64,000 nucleotides of DNA from contig CATLFB010000003.1 in NCBI GenBank assembly GCA_949927415.1, positions 291,449-355,448 on the forward strand. Reading direction: 5' to 3'. The notes below the pieces were generated by a model. It was not told the DNA's origin and made no database searches. It worked only from the letters and a program-made list of their open reading frames with translations. Source of the stretch: an uncultured Candidatus Melainabacteria bacterium (GTDB lineage: Bacteria > Cyanobacteriota > Vampirovibrionia > Gastranaerophilales > Gastranaerophilaceae). Position numbers and translations under genes: made by a program. Within the stretch, counting starts at the first letter, position 1; every line of letters starts with the position of its first letter. This document shows, piece after piece, positions 25,761 through 34,357 of the stretch.

Positions 25761-25873
25761 GTTGTTCTCCCTAATTTATTATGGTAAAATTGTAACATAA
25801 AAATTATTTAATTAACCCTCCGTTTGCGGAAGGTTATAATAATATTTTCGGGAGGGGGACAATCCAAGTTTCT

Positions 25874-26746
25874 ATGGACAAATTAGTTAATAACCAAAAA
25901 TTTGCGGCATGGCTTTTTATTTTGCCGGCCCTTGTCGGAACGCTTGTGTTTATTGTGATTCCGGTCATTTGTTCATTCGGCTTAAGTTTTGCAAAATGGG
26001 ATTTGATTAATGACATTGAATTTGCGGGACTTGAAAATTACAGAGAAATTTTTACCGAACCCCTATTCTTCAAAATTCTTCTAAATACTCTTGTTTTTGC
26101 GCTTTCCACTTCTGTTTTAGGTATTATTATACCATTAATCCTTGCATGTATTTTGAATTCCAAAATACGCGGGGGCGAATTTTTTAAAACCGCATATTTT
26201 CTTCCGTTTATCACGCCGATGATTGTTATCGGAATTATCTGGGAATGGATTTTTGACCCTAATATCGGACTTTTGGCAAATGTTTTGAATCTGCATATAA
26301 ATTGGCTTTATGACACGCATTTTGCAATGCCGGCGCTTATTATTGTTTCGGTGTGGAAACTTATCGGATACAATATGATTATATTTCTGGCATCGCTCGG
26401 CGGGATTTCAAACAGCTTATTTGAGGCTGCAAAAATTGACGGCGCAAACGCTTTTCAAACCTTTAAAAATGTAACCGTGCCGCTTCTTTCACCTACCATA
26501 TTTTTTGTGGTCATAATAACTGCAATAAGTTCATTTCAAGTGTTTGACCTAATCTATTTGATGACGCAAGGTGGTCCGTTAGACAGTACAAATGTGCTTG
26601 TTTATGCTATTTACAAAAACGCGTTTGAATACTTTAATGTCGGCAAAGCAAGCGCTATTGCTTATGTTTTGTTTGTCATAATCCTTGTGTTGACGCTGTT
26701 ACAGTGGAATTTTCGAAAAAAACTTGTTTATAACGAGACAGATTAG
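25874..26746 (+). CDS. ABC sugar transporter permease (MalF/UgpA type), orphan
   Basis: 290 residues with six membrane segments. The binding-protein-dependent permease signature lies near residue 190 (FEAAKIDGANAFQTFKNVTVPLLSP), which docks on the ATPase. Such permeases work as pairs with a MalG-type partner, a binding protein and an ATPase; none is encoded nearby. GGGAGGGGG lies about 17 bases upstream of the ATG, further than usual. Its stop overlaps the convergent gene by 4 bp. Confidence 0.9.
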   Translation: MDKLVNNQKFAAWLFILPALVGTLVFIVIPVICSFGLSFAKWDLINDIEFAGLENYREIFTEPLFFKILLNTLVFALSTSVLGIIIPLILACILNSKIRGGEFFKTAYFLPFITPMIVIGIIWEWIFDPNIGLLANVLNLHINWLYDTHFAMPALIIVSVWKLIGYNMIIFLASLGGISNSLFEAAKIDGANAFQTFKNVTVPLLSPTIFFVVIITAISSFQVFDLIYLMTQGGPLDSTNVLVYAIYKNAFEYFNVGKASAIAYVLFVIILVLTLLQWNFRKKLVYNETD

Positions 26747-27090
26747 CGAAATAATTGTTTATAAATGCGGCTCTCGGGGTCGTTCAGAGACTTTAACACG
26801 TAATATGCCGCTTCTCCGATATCGCTGAATTCATGTTGAAAAAAGTCTGCATGTTTTATAATTTTGTCATTTTCTTTTATGTTCACGATTGTGCGGACGG
26901 ATTCAACCGGCTTAAAGTTATGGCGGGATGTTATTTTAATTGAATCACCGGGGAGGTTTTTGCAGCCATTGCGAAACCTGTTATAATTATCTTTTTCGCC
27001 AATCCTGACGGCATAAGCTTTTGCCTTGCTTAAAGAATTATTTGAAACAAGAATGCCTGTGAATGAAGGATTGACGGATGTAATTAACAT
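26743..27090 (-). CDS. small hypothetical protein
   Basis: 115 residues from ATG 27090 with AAGGAG at 6 bases; the longer frame upstream lacks support. The N-terminus MLITSVNPSFTGILVSNN resembles the short 'IN..F.G' starts common among unknown Gastranaerophilales proteins. The rest is soluble, basic, alpha/beta mixed (KITSRHNFKPVESVRTIVNI). No recognised domain. Its promoter region is shared with the divergent small gene at 27233. Confidence 0.65.
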   Translation of the reverse strand: MLITSVNPSFTGILVSNNSLSKAKAYAVRIGEKDNYNRFRNGCKNLPGDSIKITSRHNFKPVESVRTIVNIKENDKIIKHADFFQHEFSDIGEAAYYVLKSLNDPESRIYKQLFR

Positions 27091-27232
27091 TTTATTCTCC
27101 TTATTTTTAACAAAACCTGTCAAAATTATTTTTGTCGTTTTTGCAAATATTTGTAACAAAATTGAGCAATATTCTAAAGTTTTTCGAAAAATTCCCGATA
27201 TAAAAATTACTAGTTTAGAGAGGGTGTGTATC

Positions 27233-27373
27233 ATGGAATTCGAAAACTTAAAAAATGAAAATATTATTATTGAAATCAGAGCATTGATAGATGAAAGCGA
27301 TGATTTGGACGATATTGACGGTTACTGTCAATTTATGCGAGAAATGATTTTGAATACATCCGGCTTGAATTAG
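27233..27373 (+). CDS. small acidic hypothetical protein
   Basis: 46 residues, strongly acidic (IDESDDLDDIDG), with no cysteine pair or membrane segment. The ATG at 27233 follows GAGAGGG. The frame extends upstream to 27026 but that part overlaps the divergent gene and lacks a start site. No function can be given. Confidence 0.55.
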   Translation: MEFENLKNENIIIEIRALIDESDDLDDIDGYCQFMREMILNTSGLN

Positions 27374-27422
27374 CCGCTTGAGTATTGTTATAAATTTTGG
27401 CGGGGCTTAATATAAAACTGTT

Positions 27423-28796
27423 ATGAAAATAGTTATATTAGGCGGTGTTGCGGCAGGGGCCAAGGCGGCTGCAAAAGCGCGCAGAATGCTTCCTGACGCC
27501 CAAATTGATTTATACACGGATGATACTCATATTTCCTATTCGGCATGCGGACTTCCGTATTACATAGAGGGAAATTTTGCGGATTATCATCTTTTGCTTG
27601 TGCGCTCTCCCGAAGATTTTGAAAAAAAGAACGTTCATGTTCACCTTCAAAATCGTGCGGCAAAAATTCTTCCTGCCTCAAAACAGGTTCTAATCGAGGA
27701 ATTGAACACAAACAATGCTTATCTTGTAAATTATGACAAATTGATTATTGCAATCGGCGCAAGGCCTGTTGTGCCGCCTATTAAGAATGTAAATTTGAAC
27801 AATATCTTCACAGTCCGAAAAATAGAAGACGGGATTAACATCCGAAAAATGGCAGAATCCTCTAAAAATGCGGTAATTATCGGCGGCGGATACATCGGAA
27901 TAGAAATGCTTGAAGCGCTTGTGCGGCAAAATTTGAATGTTACTCTGATTGAATACGCACCGACAATTATGCAAACATTTGATGATGACATTTCAAATCT
28001 CATACTTGAACAGCTCAATTTTGCAAGCAATGGCCGTTTTACAATACTGACTTCTGAAATGGCGACCGAATTTTCCGGTGACAACGAGGGTGTAAGCTCT
28101 GTAAGAACAGGTTCCGGAAAAGAAATTCCCGTTGATTTTGTTGTGCTTTGCGCGGGAGTTACGCCAAACACTGCAATTGCACGTGATGCGGGAATTGCAA
28201 TTGGCGAAACCGGCGCAATAAAGGTTAACGAACGAATGGAAACTAATATTGAAGATATTTACGCTTGCGGAGACTGCATCGAAGAAAATCTTTTAATAAC
28301 CAATACAAAAATCTGGCTTCCGCTTGGCACAAACGCTAATAAAGAAGGTCGCACAGCAGCTATTAACGCATGCGGCGGAGAAGATATGTTTTACGGCGTT
28401 CTCGGTTCAGCTGTTACAAGGTGCCTTTCACTTACAATGTCAATGACCGGACTAACCGAAAAAAAGGCTGAACAACTCGGAATTGAGACGATTTCCGTCA
28501 CTGTTACAAAAGATGATAAAGTGGGTTATATGCCGGATGTAAACAATATTACATTAAAACTCACAGCGGAAAAATCAACAGGAAGGCTTCTTGGCTGTCA
28601 GGGTATTGGCGCGGGAGATGCGGACAAGCGTGTAAACATTGTGACAAGTGCGCTTGTTGCAGGTTTGACGGTTGAAGAGTTTTTTAAGAACGATTTGACA
28701 TACGCTCCTCCGTTTTCGCCAACCATCGACCCTCTGCTTAATGCCGCTCAAATATTGATGGAAAAGCTGAAAAAATCCAAACAACAGGATGTTTAA
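27423..28796 (+). CDS. CoA-disulfide reductase/NADH oxidase-type flavoprotein
   Basis: 457 residues. Two dinucleotide-binding folds: FAD site ILGGVAAGAKAAAKARR at the N-terminus and NAD(P)H site AVIIGGGYIGIEMLEAL near 150. The redox cysteine in YSACGLPYYIEG (near 42) is the single active-site Cys of CoA-disulfide reductases and NADH oxidases, not a CxxxxC pair. A second FAD motif, DIYACGDCIE, and the dimer domain with APPFSPTIDPLLNAA complete it. Likely role is thiol or oxygen defence in an anaerobe. Confidence 0.92.
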   Translation: MKIVILGGVAAGAKAAAKARRMLPDAQIDLYTDDTHISYSACGLPYYIEGNFADYHLLLVRSPEDFEKKNVHVHLQNRAAKILPASKQVLIEELNTNNAYLVNYDKLIIAIGARPVVPPIKNVNLNNIFTVRKIEDGINIRKMAESSKNAVIIGGGYIGIEMLEALVRQNLNVTLIEYAPTIMQTFDDDISNLILEQLNFASNGRFTILTSEMATEFSGDNEGVSSVRTGSGKEIPVDFVVLCAGVTPNTAIARDAGIAIGETGAIKVNERMETNIEDIYACGDCIEENLLITNTKIWLPLGTNANKEGRTAAINACGGEDMFYGVLGSAVTRCLSLTMSMTGLTEKKAEQLGIETISVTVTKDDKVGYMPDVNNITLKLTAEKSTGRLLGCQGIGAGDADKRVNIVTSALVAGLTVEEFFKNDLTYAPPFSPTIDPLLNAAQILMEKLKKSKQQDV

Positions 28797-28809
28797 TCTG
28801 TCTTAAAAT

Positions 28810-30117
28810 TTATTTTTGCAAGTTTTCAAGTTCTGCAAAATAGTTACCCAACCCGACTCCCATGGAAAAACAGCTAGCCTGAACCCTCAGAGCGCCCTGT
28901 GACATAAAATCAGCCGAAATACATCTTCCAATAGCAAACAGATTGTCGTAATCCGCTGACATAAGGCTTTCCAGGGGCAGTTGATAATCCCGAACAATCT
29001 GCAGAGTGGATTTATCTTTGTCTTTGCTGTGAACATCAATCGGGTAATTCGATACCAGAACCGGATGCTCAAACTTTTTGCCGGATTTTACATCGTCAAT
29101 TGTGTAAATATATTTCCCCTTAATACGCCTTGAAACCCTTACACCGAGCATATCCGCTATATTTGAAATGTAAGATTTCTCAAATCCCGGAAGGTATATT
29201 CTGCAAAAATTTGCCAGACGGAATATGTTCTGACGCGCTAACTGCAAGGCTTTTGACATACTTTTGACCTGCAAAGTATCAGTGTAATCAATAATTCGAG
29301 GGCAGTTAAAAGCAATAGTAGAAGGCATTCCGGCCACTGTAAATATCTGAAAATAGTTCCTGTCGTGGTCTTTGAGGATTTTTTTGTTTACTGCGTCCTC
29401 AAAAAGCGGCGCCAGTGCCCATTTCTGTCCCTTATCCCAGGTGTACGCAGTCGAAAGATGTATAAATCCGTCGATATCCTCTACAGTTGTGACATTTCGG
29501 TCTTTGTCAAAATCCTTCAGCCAATCGGAAAATCGCGGAACATCCACTCCGCCCATCATAAACCGCAAACTAACGGGCTGATTTTCATTTTTTTCTTCTA
29601 AAAATTCGCAATTGCAAAGTTTTCCAAATTCACAATTTCCTGTTGCGTCTATGTAGTACTTCGCGTCGATACATTCCGATAATGTATCGTTACTTATTTG
29701 TAACTTGTCGTTATATACAGATAATATTTCTTTGGAAATCTTTATAGACTTAATCTCTCTTCCCTCAATGCAAACGTCCTGTATGTGGGTGTCAAAAAAC
29801 ACTTCCACAGAGGCTTTTGACATAAGATTATCCAAAGCTATTTTTGTCAACTCAGGATTGAACCAGCCTTGATTATCAAGATAAGTTGCCTGTCCGCCGA
29901 TGGCGCTCAATTCCGCCACAAGAGCCTCGTAAAATTCAGTATTAATTTGATGTTCGCCGCATTTCATAGCCGGAACAACAAGGGCAGACGTTATTGTGCC
30001 GCCAAGGTGAATTCCTTTTTCTATCAAAAGAACTCTGAGCCCTGCCATTCCCGCAGTGTAAGCCAGAGCACATCCGGCAGTGCCGCCGCCAATTACCATC
30101 AAATCATATTTTTTCAT
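28810..30117 (-). CDS. FAD-dependent oxidoreductase (PF12831-like)
   Basis: 435 residues. N-terminal FAD fold VIGGGTAGCALAYTAGMAGLRVLLIEK followed by GGTITSALVVP; the middle YYIDATGNCEFGKLC is the second FAD-contact motif of this group, and the end DNLFAIGRCISAD is the third. The substrate is unknown; such enzymes often accompany carbohydrate catabolism. A perfect palindrome (29667-29689) sits in the coding region. Upstream, TTGCCA-N17-TATAAT ends 6 bases before the ATG, with no Shine-Dalgarno, so the mRNA is probably leaderless. Confidence 0.88.
   Translation of the reverse strand: MKKYDLMVIGGGTAGCALAYTAGMAGLRVLLIEKGIHLGGTITSALVVPAMKCGEHQINTEFYEALVAELSAIGGQATYLDNQGWFNPELTKIALDNLMSKASVEVFFDTHIQDVCIEGREIKSIKISKEILSVYNDKLQISNDTLSECIDAKYYIDATGNCEFGKLCNCEFLEEKNENQPVSLRFMMGGVDVPRFSDWLKDFDKDRNVTTVEDIDGFIHLSTAYTWDKGQKWALAPLFEDAVNKKILKDHDRNYFQIFTVAGMPSTIAFNCPRIIDYTDTLQVKSMSKALQLARQNIFRLANFCRIYLPGFEKSYISNIADMLGVRVSRRIKGKYIYTIDDVKSGKKFEHPVLVSNYPIDVHSKDKDKSTLQIVRDYQLPLESLMSADYDNLFAIGRCISADFMSQGALRVQASCFSMGVGLGNYFAELENLQK
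29667..29704. repeat. intragenic palindrome pair
   Basis: Perfect 9-bp inverted repeat CGATACATT...AATGTATCG with a 5-nt loop (29667-29689), directly followed by a second small one GTTAC...GTAAC (29689-29704). It is inside the oxidoreductase gene. The ATGTATCG word recurs in the 42-bp repeats at 32318-32527. Confidence 0.5.
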
Positions 30118-30123
30118 ATTTTA

Positions 30124-30152
30124 ATTATACTGGGCTGAAGTATAGGTGGCAA
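30124..30152 (-). promoter_or_regulatory. sigma-70-type promoter giving a leaderless transcript
   Basis: Minus strand TTGCCA (30147-30152), 17-base spacer, TATAAT (30124-30129), then 6 bases to the ATG at 30117. Confidence 0.55.
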
Positions 30153-30166
30153 AAATTTAAACAATT

Positions 30167-30952
30167 TTAAAATTTAAACGGGTAATCTTTCGGAATTTTC
30201 CAACCATTATCCTGAATTAAAGCCGTACAATAAACTTTGTATGGAGAAGTCTCATTGCAGCCATATTCCGAGTTGTTTATAAGCTCATCACGCGTCAGAT
30301 TGTTACATACCCTTTCCTTGCTTCCGTCTTCATTAGTTATCGTTTTGCAAATTAAAGCTCTGTATGGCTCTATACCTTTTCCAATGTGTAATACGCTGGA
30401 GTCTCGATTTAAAGCCGGTCTAAATGAGAAAGCAAAAAATTTCTTACCGCAATCAGGTCTGTGTGCTACGCCGTCCTCGCTAACTTTCATAAACTTATCT
30501 TTATCAAAATCTTTTGCATAGGGGTAAAAATAAATATCATAACAATCTTTGATGACCATTACACTGCCGTCTTCAAAGTATGAGACAGTATTGCTGCCGC
30601 CGGCATTGATAAAATGTTCAACATGAGTAGTATTTAAAAAGTTTTTGAGATAAATATCATACCATTGCTCGTAATTCGTTGCCCCACCAATACAAAACGG
30701 CCAATACTCTTTTGGTCCATTCTTTACTTCGGATAGTTGAATTGCCTGATTTGAGGCAGAATAAAACTTTTTTAACCTGTTTTCAACAACGTGCTGTCTG
30801 TATTTACCCATAAGATTCGGAATTGTAAGAGCCGCAACTATCCCGATAATTCCAAGCGTAATAAGAACTTCTGCCAGAGTAAAGGCGGACGATTTATTTT
30901 TAAAACAAATAAAGTCGCTAAAGGAATTTTTTAATAAGATATTTTTTTTCAT
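30167..30952 (-). CDS. type II secretion/type IV pilin-like protein (pseudopilin)
   Basis: 261 residues. A 23-residue positively charged leader ends in SSA, followed by FTLAEVLITLGIIGIVAALTIP, the class III prepilin helix with the conserved Glu at +5; prepilin peptidase would cut before Phe (usually after Gly, here Ala). The globular part has several cysteines (FCIGG, KDCYD, PDCGKK, ICKT, VCNN, GCNE, YCTA) that probably form disulfides. This type occurs in many copies in Gastranaerophilales genomes and may be a minor pilin or surface adhesin. It has its own AT-rich upstream region. Confidence 0.88.
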   Translation of the reverse strand: MKKNILLKNSFSDFICFKNKSSAFTLAEVLITLGIIGIVAALTIPNLMGKYRQHVVENRLKKFYSASNQAIQLSEVKNGPKEYWPFCIGGATNYEQWYDIYLKNFLNTTHVEHFINAGGSNTVSYFEDGSVMVIKDCYDIYFYPYAKDFDKDKFMKVSEDGVAHRPDCGKKFFAFSFRPALNRDSSVLHIGKGIEPYRALICKTITNEDGSKERVCNNLTRDELINNSEYGCNETSPYKVYCTALIQDNGWKIPKDYPFKF

Positions 30953-31092
30953 ACATCCTCCAAATCTTAAGTAATGTTAATAGATTATTGATAATAGAAA
31001 CTAAAAATTGATTAATGATTCTATAATACTAATCTAGATTCAAAAAATTGTCAATATACTCAATAATTAGTAAGATTTAACAAGGAGAGAAC

Positions 31093-31314
31093 ATGACAGC
31101 AAGGGAATTTGTAAAAATCTTACTGGCTAAAGAGTGCATGACGCTTAAAGAATTGGCGAGAATTGCAACAGAAAACAGCGACAAAAAGTACACGCTTGAC
31201 GGTTTGTCGCACAAAATGCGTCTTGGAACTCTTCGTTTTGAGGATGCGGAATTTTTTGCAAAACTTCTCGGATATGAAATAGTGATAAAAAAAATTGATG
31301 AAAATTTGCTATAA
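31093..31314 (+). CDS. small helix-turn-helix-like protein
   Basis: 73 residues. MTAREFVKILLAKECMTLKELARIATE followed by LDGLSHKMRLGTLRFEDAEFFAKLLGYEI has the helix pattern of a Cro/XRE-type DNA-binding domain (LKELA, turn, SHKMRLG). AAGGAGAG 5 bases before the ATG. It lies alone between the pseudopilin and MnmC-like genes, both of which run the other way. A role as regulator is inference. Confidence 0.65.
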   Translation: MTAREFVKILLAKECMTLKELARIATENSDKKYTLDGLSHKMRLGTLRFEDAEFFAKLLGYEIVIKKIDENLL

Positions 31315-31381
31315 TATATCGGCGTGATATATGGCGATAATGTATTGTTGGATAATTTTCATCCTTGCGCAAAAAATATTG

Positions 31382-32812
31382 TTAATTTCCTGAAATTTTG
31401 CCTTTGTAATCCTTTATAAAGCGTGAACTTGAAATTTTATCGCTATTTTTGACTTCATTTTCACGCGCAGCGATTATCGCCTCATTAAGGCTGTTTAAAT
31501 TTTCGTCACGATAAAATATACCCGCTTTGGAATTAATCAGCCCTAAATCGTATTCTGAGAGCTCATGTTTTATGAGGCTTTTATTTTTTACGGCAATTGT
31601 GCCCGTAAATTTATTCAAATCATCGTTATAAATTTTTCCGACAAAAAATCCCGCATGAATCATTGCATTTCTGATAGCGGCTGAGGAGGAATAAGTTAAA
31701 ATAAGTCCGTTGTCATCAAGATGATTAAAAAGCAGTATAAAAAATTCCAAAGACCAGAGCGCAGGACATTTAGCCGGTGTAAATGCGTCTAAAAATATAT
31801 AATTATATGTTTCACTGTCTTCTGAAAGAGATTTTCTCGCATCACCTATTTTGGGTTCAAAATCAAAATCCGGCATTTTAAAGCTGTTGAGATGCGTTTT
31901 ATAACTTATTGATATATGGTTATAATATATATTATGTAAGAAGCTTAATAGACCCTTTAAAGGGTTATATTTACACCCCTGATTCTGTAAAAACTCAAAA
32001 TAGCGTCTTAAATCGTGGGCAAAAAACGGCCTGTATTTTTTCGATTTCAAAATATTGATAATTTCCTGATTTTTAAGAATTTCAGGCATTTTTTCAATTA
32101 ATTTATTCAAAATTATCAAATTTACTTCATTTTTTAATTTATATTTTTGCTCAAAATTGCCGCTTAAAAGTTTGTTGATTTTTTCGTAGTGAAAATTTAG
32201 TTTGTTATGCTTTTTATCGGCTGAATTTCCTTGTTTGAAAAATGGAGAAAGGAATAATAAATTTTCATCAATATCTAAAGCTTTAATAAAAATTTTTATT
32301 TTTTCAGGTTTGCATGCAGATTTTTCGCCGAAAACTTTATTTGAATGTATCGCGACGCTATTTAATATATCTTTTTCTGAGGTTACATTATCAAAATCTT
32401 TCTTGTAATACTCTTTTGTATTATCAGAACCTATCGTACCGATACTCTTTGTCTTGTGAATATTATTTGAATCTCTCGTAGAGGTACTTTTTTGTTCTAA
32501 AATATTATTTGTATGTATCGACTCGTTATACAAATTCTCATGCAAATTGTTTTTTTGGAAATTTATTTTTAAGATATTTTTTTCAATTAAAAAATTTAAA
32601 AAACTTTTTGAGTTATAACCGATTCCGTAACAAATATCGAGAACTTTTATTTCATTGTGAGTTTCAAAATAATTTTCTAACTCTGCCGGAATAATAAATT
32701 TTTCGTATGCTTCTGACAGCGCGCCATAGGTCGAATGATAGATATCATCAGCTTGCGGGCTAAAAAGTCCGACTGAGCCGTCATTGGTGAAATATGGGTA
32801 TAATTCGTACAT
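31382..32812 (-). CDS. MnmC-type (MnmD) SAM-dependent tRNA methyltransferase with a repeat insertion
   Basis: 476 residues against about 240 for stand-alone MnmD. The ends match: VLDICYGIGYNSKSFL (SAM site, about 57-72), IGDARKSL, YIFLDAFTPAKCPALWSLEF (family DAFAP.KNP.LW) and ILTYSSSAAIRNAMIHAGFFV. MnmD makes the last methylation of the mnm5U34 side chain in tRNA wobble positions. Between motif I and the rest is a roughly 220-residue insert rich in Lys, Asn and Ile, starting with five 14-residue repeats (96-165). The FAD-dependent MnmC oxidase domain is absent. Confidence 0.8.
   Translation of the reverse strand: MYELYPYFTNDGSVGLFSPQADDIYHSTYGALSEAYEKFIIPAELENYFETHNEIKVLDICYGIGYNSKSFLNFLIEKNILKINFQKNNLHENLYNESIHTNNILEQKSTSTRDSNNIHKTKSIGTIGSDNTKEYYKKDFDNVTSEKDILNSVAIHSNKVFGEKSACKPEKIKIFIKALDIDENLLFLSPFFKQGNSADKKHNKLNFHYEKINKLLSGNFEQKYKLKNEVNLIILNKLIEKMPEILKNQEIINILKSKKYRPFFAHDLRRYFEFLQNQGCKYNPLKGLLSFLHNIYYNHISISYKTHLNSFKMPDFDFEPKIGDARKSLSEDSETYNYIFLDAFTPAKCPALWSLEFFILLFNHLDDNGLILTYSSSAAIRNAMIHAGFFVGKIYNDDLNKFTGTIAVKNKSLIKHELSEYDLGLINSKAGIFYRDENLNSLNEAIIAARENEVKNSDKISSSRFIKDYKGKISGN
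32318..32527 (-). repeat. 42-bp in-frame tandem repeat (five degenerate units)
   Basis: Five 14-codon units encode NESIHTNNILEQKS, TSTRDSNNIHKTKS, IGTIGSDNTKEYYK, KDFDNVTSEKDILN and SVAIHSNKVFGEKS. At DNA level TATTATTTGAATGTATCG-like starts recur at about 32337, 32418, 32460 and 32503. Confidence 0.65.
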
Positions 32813-32967
32813 TTAAGCATTATAGCGCTATTTTGGGTTTATGTTCAAATTCGTTAAAAAACTCAATATTTACAGGGGTAAATTGTCCAAAATTTGTCTT
32901 TGTGATAAGATGTTTCAGTAGATTTAAGAATTTTTCACCTGTAAAAAGTAAAGAAAAAGAGGAAATA

Positions 32968-33912
32968 ATGAAAGTAAGCGTTAAAGTGCCCGCTACAACA
33001 GCGAATTTAGGCCCCGGATTTGATTGCATGGGGATGGCACTTCCAATATATAATACAGTTACCATTGAAGAAACCGTTTTGCCCGGAACCGGCATTGAAA
33101 TTAACGTTATCGCCGATGATACAACAGCAGACGAGTTTTCGTTAGAACATATCCCGATGGATGAAAACAGTATTATATATAAAGCCGTTGAACTTTTGTA
33201 CAATTCAATCGGACAGACGCCAAGTGAATTAAAAATCACTATTCACACGCAAATTCCGGTTGCACGCGGACTTGGAAGCAGTGCTTCTGTTATTGTGGGC
33301 GGGCTTATTGCGGCAAATGAACTTCTCGGACGCCCTGCAGATGAGGCGGCACTTTTGTCAATTGCGACAGAAGTCGAAGGGCATCCGGACAACGTTACCC
33401 CTGCAATTGTCGGCGGATTAGTTTTGACTTCCAGCGAAGATGACGGAAGCATTTTGTATAAAAAACTCGACTGGCCGCAAGAGTGGAATTTGACACTTTG
33501 TGTTCCGGAATACGAACTTGCAACTGATATTTCGCGCTCTGTTCTGCCTAAAGAAGTTCCGATGCAGGATGCGGTATTCAATGCCAAAAGACTCGGAATG
33601 TTCGTGCATGCGATTCATACAAAAGATTCCCAATTAATGAAACTTGCGCTCAAAGACAGACTTCACCAGCCTTACAGAATGAAATTGGTTCCTGGCTTGG
33701 AAAAGATAATCGAAAACCTTAAGCATGAAGAAAACGTTCTCGGCTGCGTTCTAAGCGGCGCAGGCCCCTCCATTCTTATCATAAGCGAAAAGAACAATCT
33801 TGACAAAATCCGCTCAATCGTGCGCGACACCTGGGCTGATTTGAATGTTAAAGCTGATATTTATACACTTCCTGTAGAAAATAACGGTGCCGAGATTATC
33901 AGCCTTGATTAA
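32968..33912 (+). CDS. thrB: homoserine kinase
   Basis: 314 residues from ATG 32968 (AGAGG upstream). GHMP kinase making O-phosphohomoserine for threonine synthesis. Motifs: VKVPATTANLGPGFDCMGMAL at the N-terminus, ATP loop PVARGLGSSASVIVGG, EGHPDNVTPAIVGG, and the C-terminal CVLSGAGPSILI. The longer frame to 32794 overlaps the divergent methyltransferase and is not supported. Confidence 0.96.
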   Translation: MKVSVKVPATTANLGPGFDCMGMALPIYNTVTIEETVLPGTGIEINVIADDTTADEFSLEHIPMDENSIIYKAVELLYNSIGQTPSELKITIHTQIPVARGLGSSASVIVGGLIAANELLGRPADEAALLSIATEVEGHPDNVTPAIVGGLVLTSSEDDGSILYKKLDWPQEWNLTLCVPEYELATDISRSVLPKEVPMQDAVFNAKRLGMFVHAIHTKDSQLMKLALKDRLHQPYRMKLVPGLEKIIENLKHEENVLGCVLSGAGPSILIISEKNNLDKIRSIVRDTWADLNVKADIYTLPVENNGAEIISLD

Positions 33913-33983
33913 TTTGCGGCGGTAATGTTTTTTGAGAAAAACTCGTAAATACTTGTATTGTTCAGAAAATACAAGGTGATTTT

Positions 33984-34166
33984 ATGTGGGTAAGAGTATC
34001 AAATAAATGTATCGGATGCGGCGCCTGTTCAACAATCAGCCCGGAAGTTTTCGAAATCTATAAAAATTCGGCGATTCCGGATTTGAGCCGTGTGTGCGGG
34101 AATGAAGAAAGCTGTATAGATGCGGCAATCAACTGTCCTGTGGGCGCCATCAGTATTGATTATTAA
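33984..34166 (+). CDS. ferredoxin, single [4Fe-4S]
   Basis: 60 residues. CIGCGAC near the N-terminus and CIDAAINCPVGAI at the end give the CxxCxxC...CP ligand set of monocluster ferredoxins; two further Cys may form a disulfide. A low-potential electron carrier for fermentation. Preceded by AAGGTGA; transcribed after thrB but 71 bp away. Confidence 0.92.
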   Translation: MWVRVSNKCIGCGACSTISPEVFEIYKNSAIPDLSRVCGNEESCIDAAINCPVGAISIDY

Positions 34167-34314
34167 TTCTGAAAGGTTTAAAGAGAATCATTCGCGAAAT
34201 CTATGATAAAATAGATTCTTTCTATGATAGTGCCAAATCCGGCAAATTTCTGATTATTTGGGCTAAAAATTCGGACGACACGCCACTTTAGCCTAAAATA
34301 AACTCTAAAACAAA

Positions 34315-34350
34315 TTAAAAGAGCCCTTTGCTAATGCAAGGGGCTCTTGG
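34315..34350 (-). terminator. intrinsic terminator of the coiled-coil gene
   Basis: 11-bp stem (34321-34331 with 34336-34346; one G-T pair), loop TAAT, followed on the minus strand by TTTTAATTT; 8 bp after the stop at 34358. Confidence 0.8.
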
Positions 34351-34357
34351 TTTAATA

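Noticed and set aside
27026..27232. N-terminal extension of the 46-residue acidic protein
   Set aside because: It overlaps the divergent gene and promoter, and the internal ATG at 27233 has a good ribosome site.
32318..32527. CRISPR-like array from the 42-bp periodicity
   Set aside because: Units are degenerate, contiguous without spacers, and in frame within a gene; no cas genes nearby.
31382..32812. Full bifunctional MnmC
   Set aside because: No FAD-binding oxidase domain; the extra length is a low-complexity insert, not the MnmC C-terminal domain.
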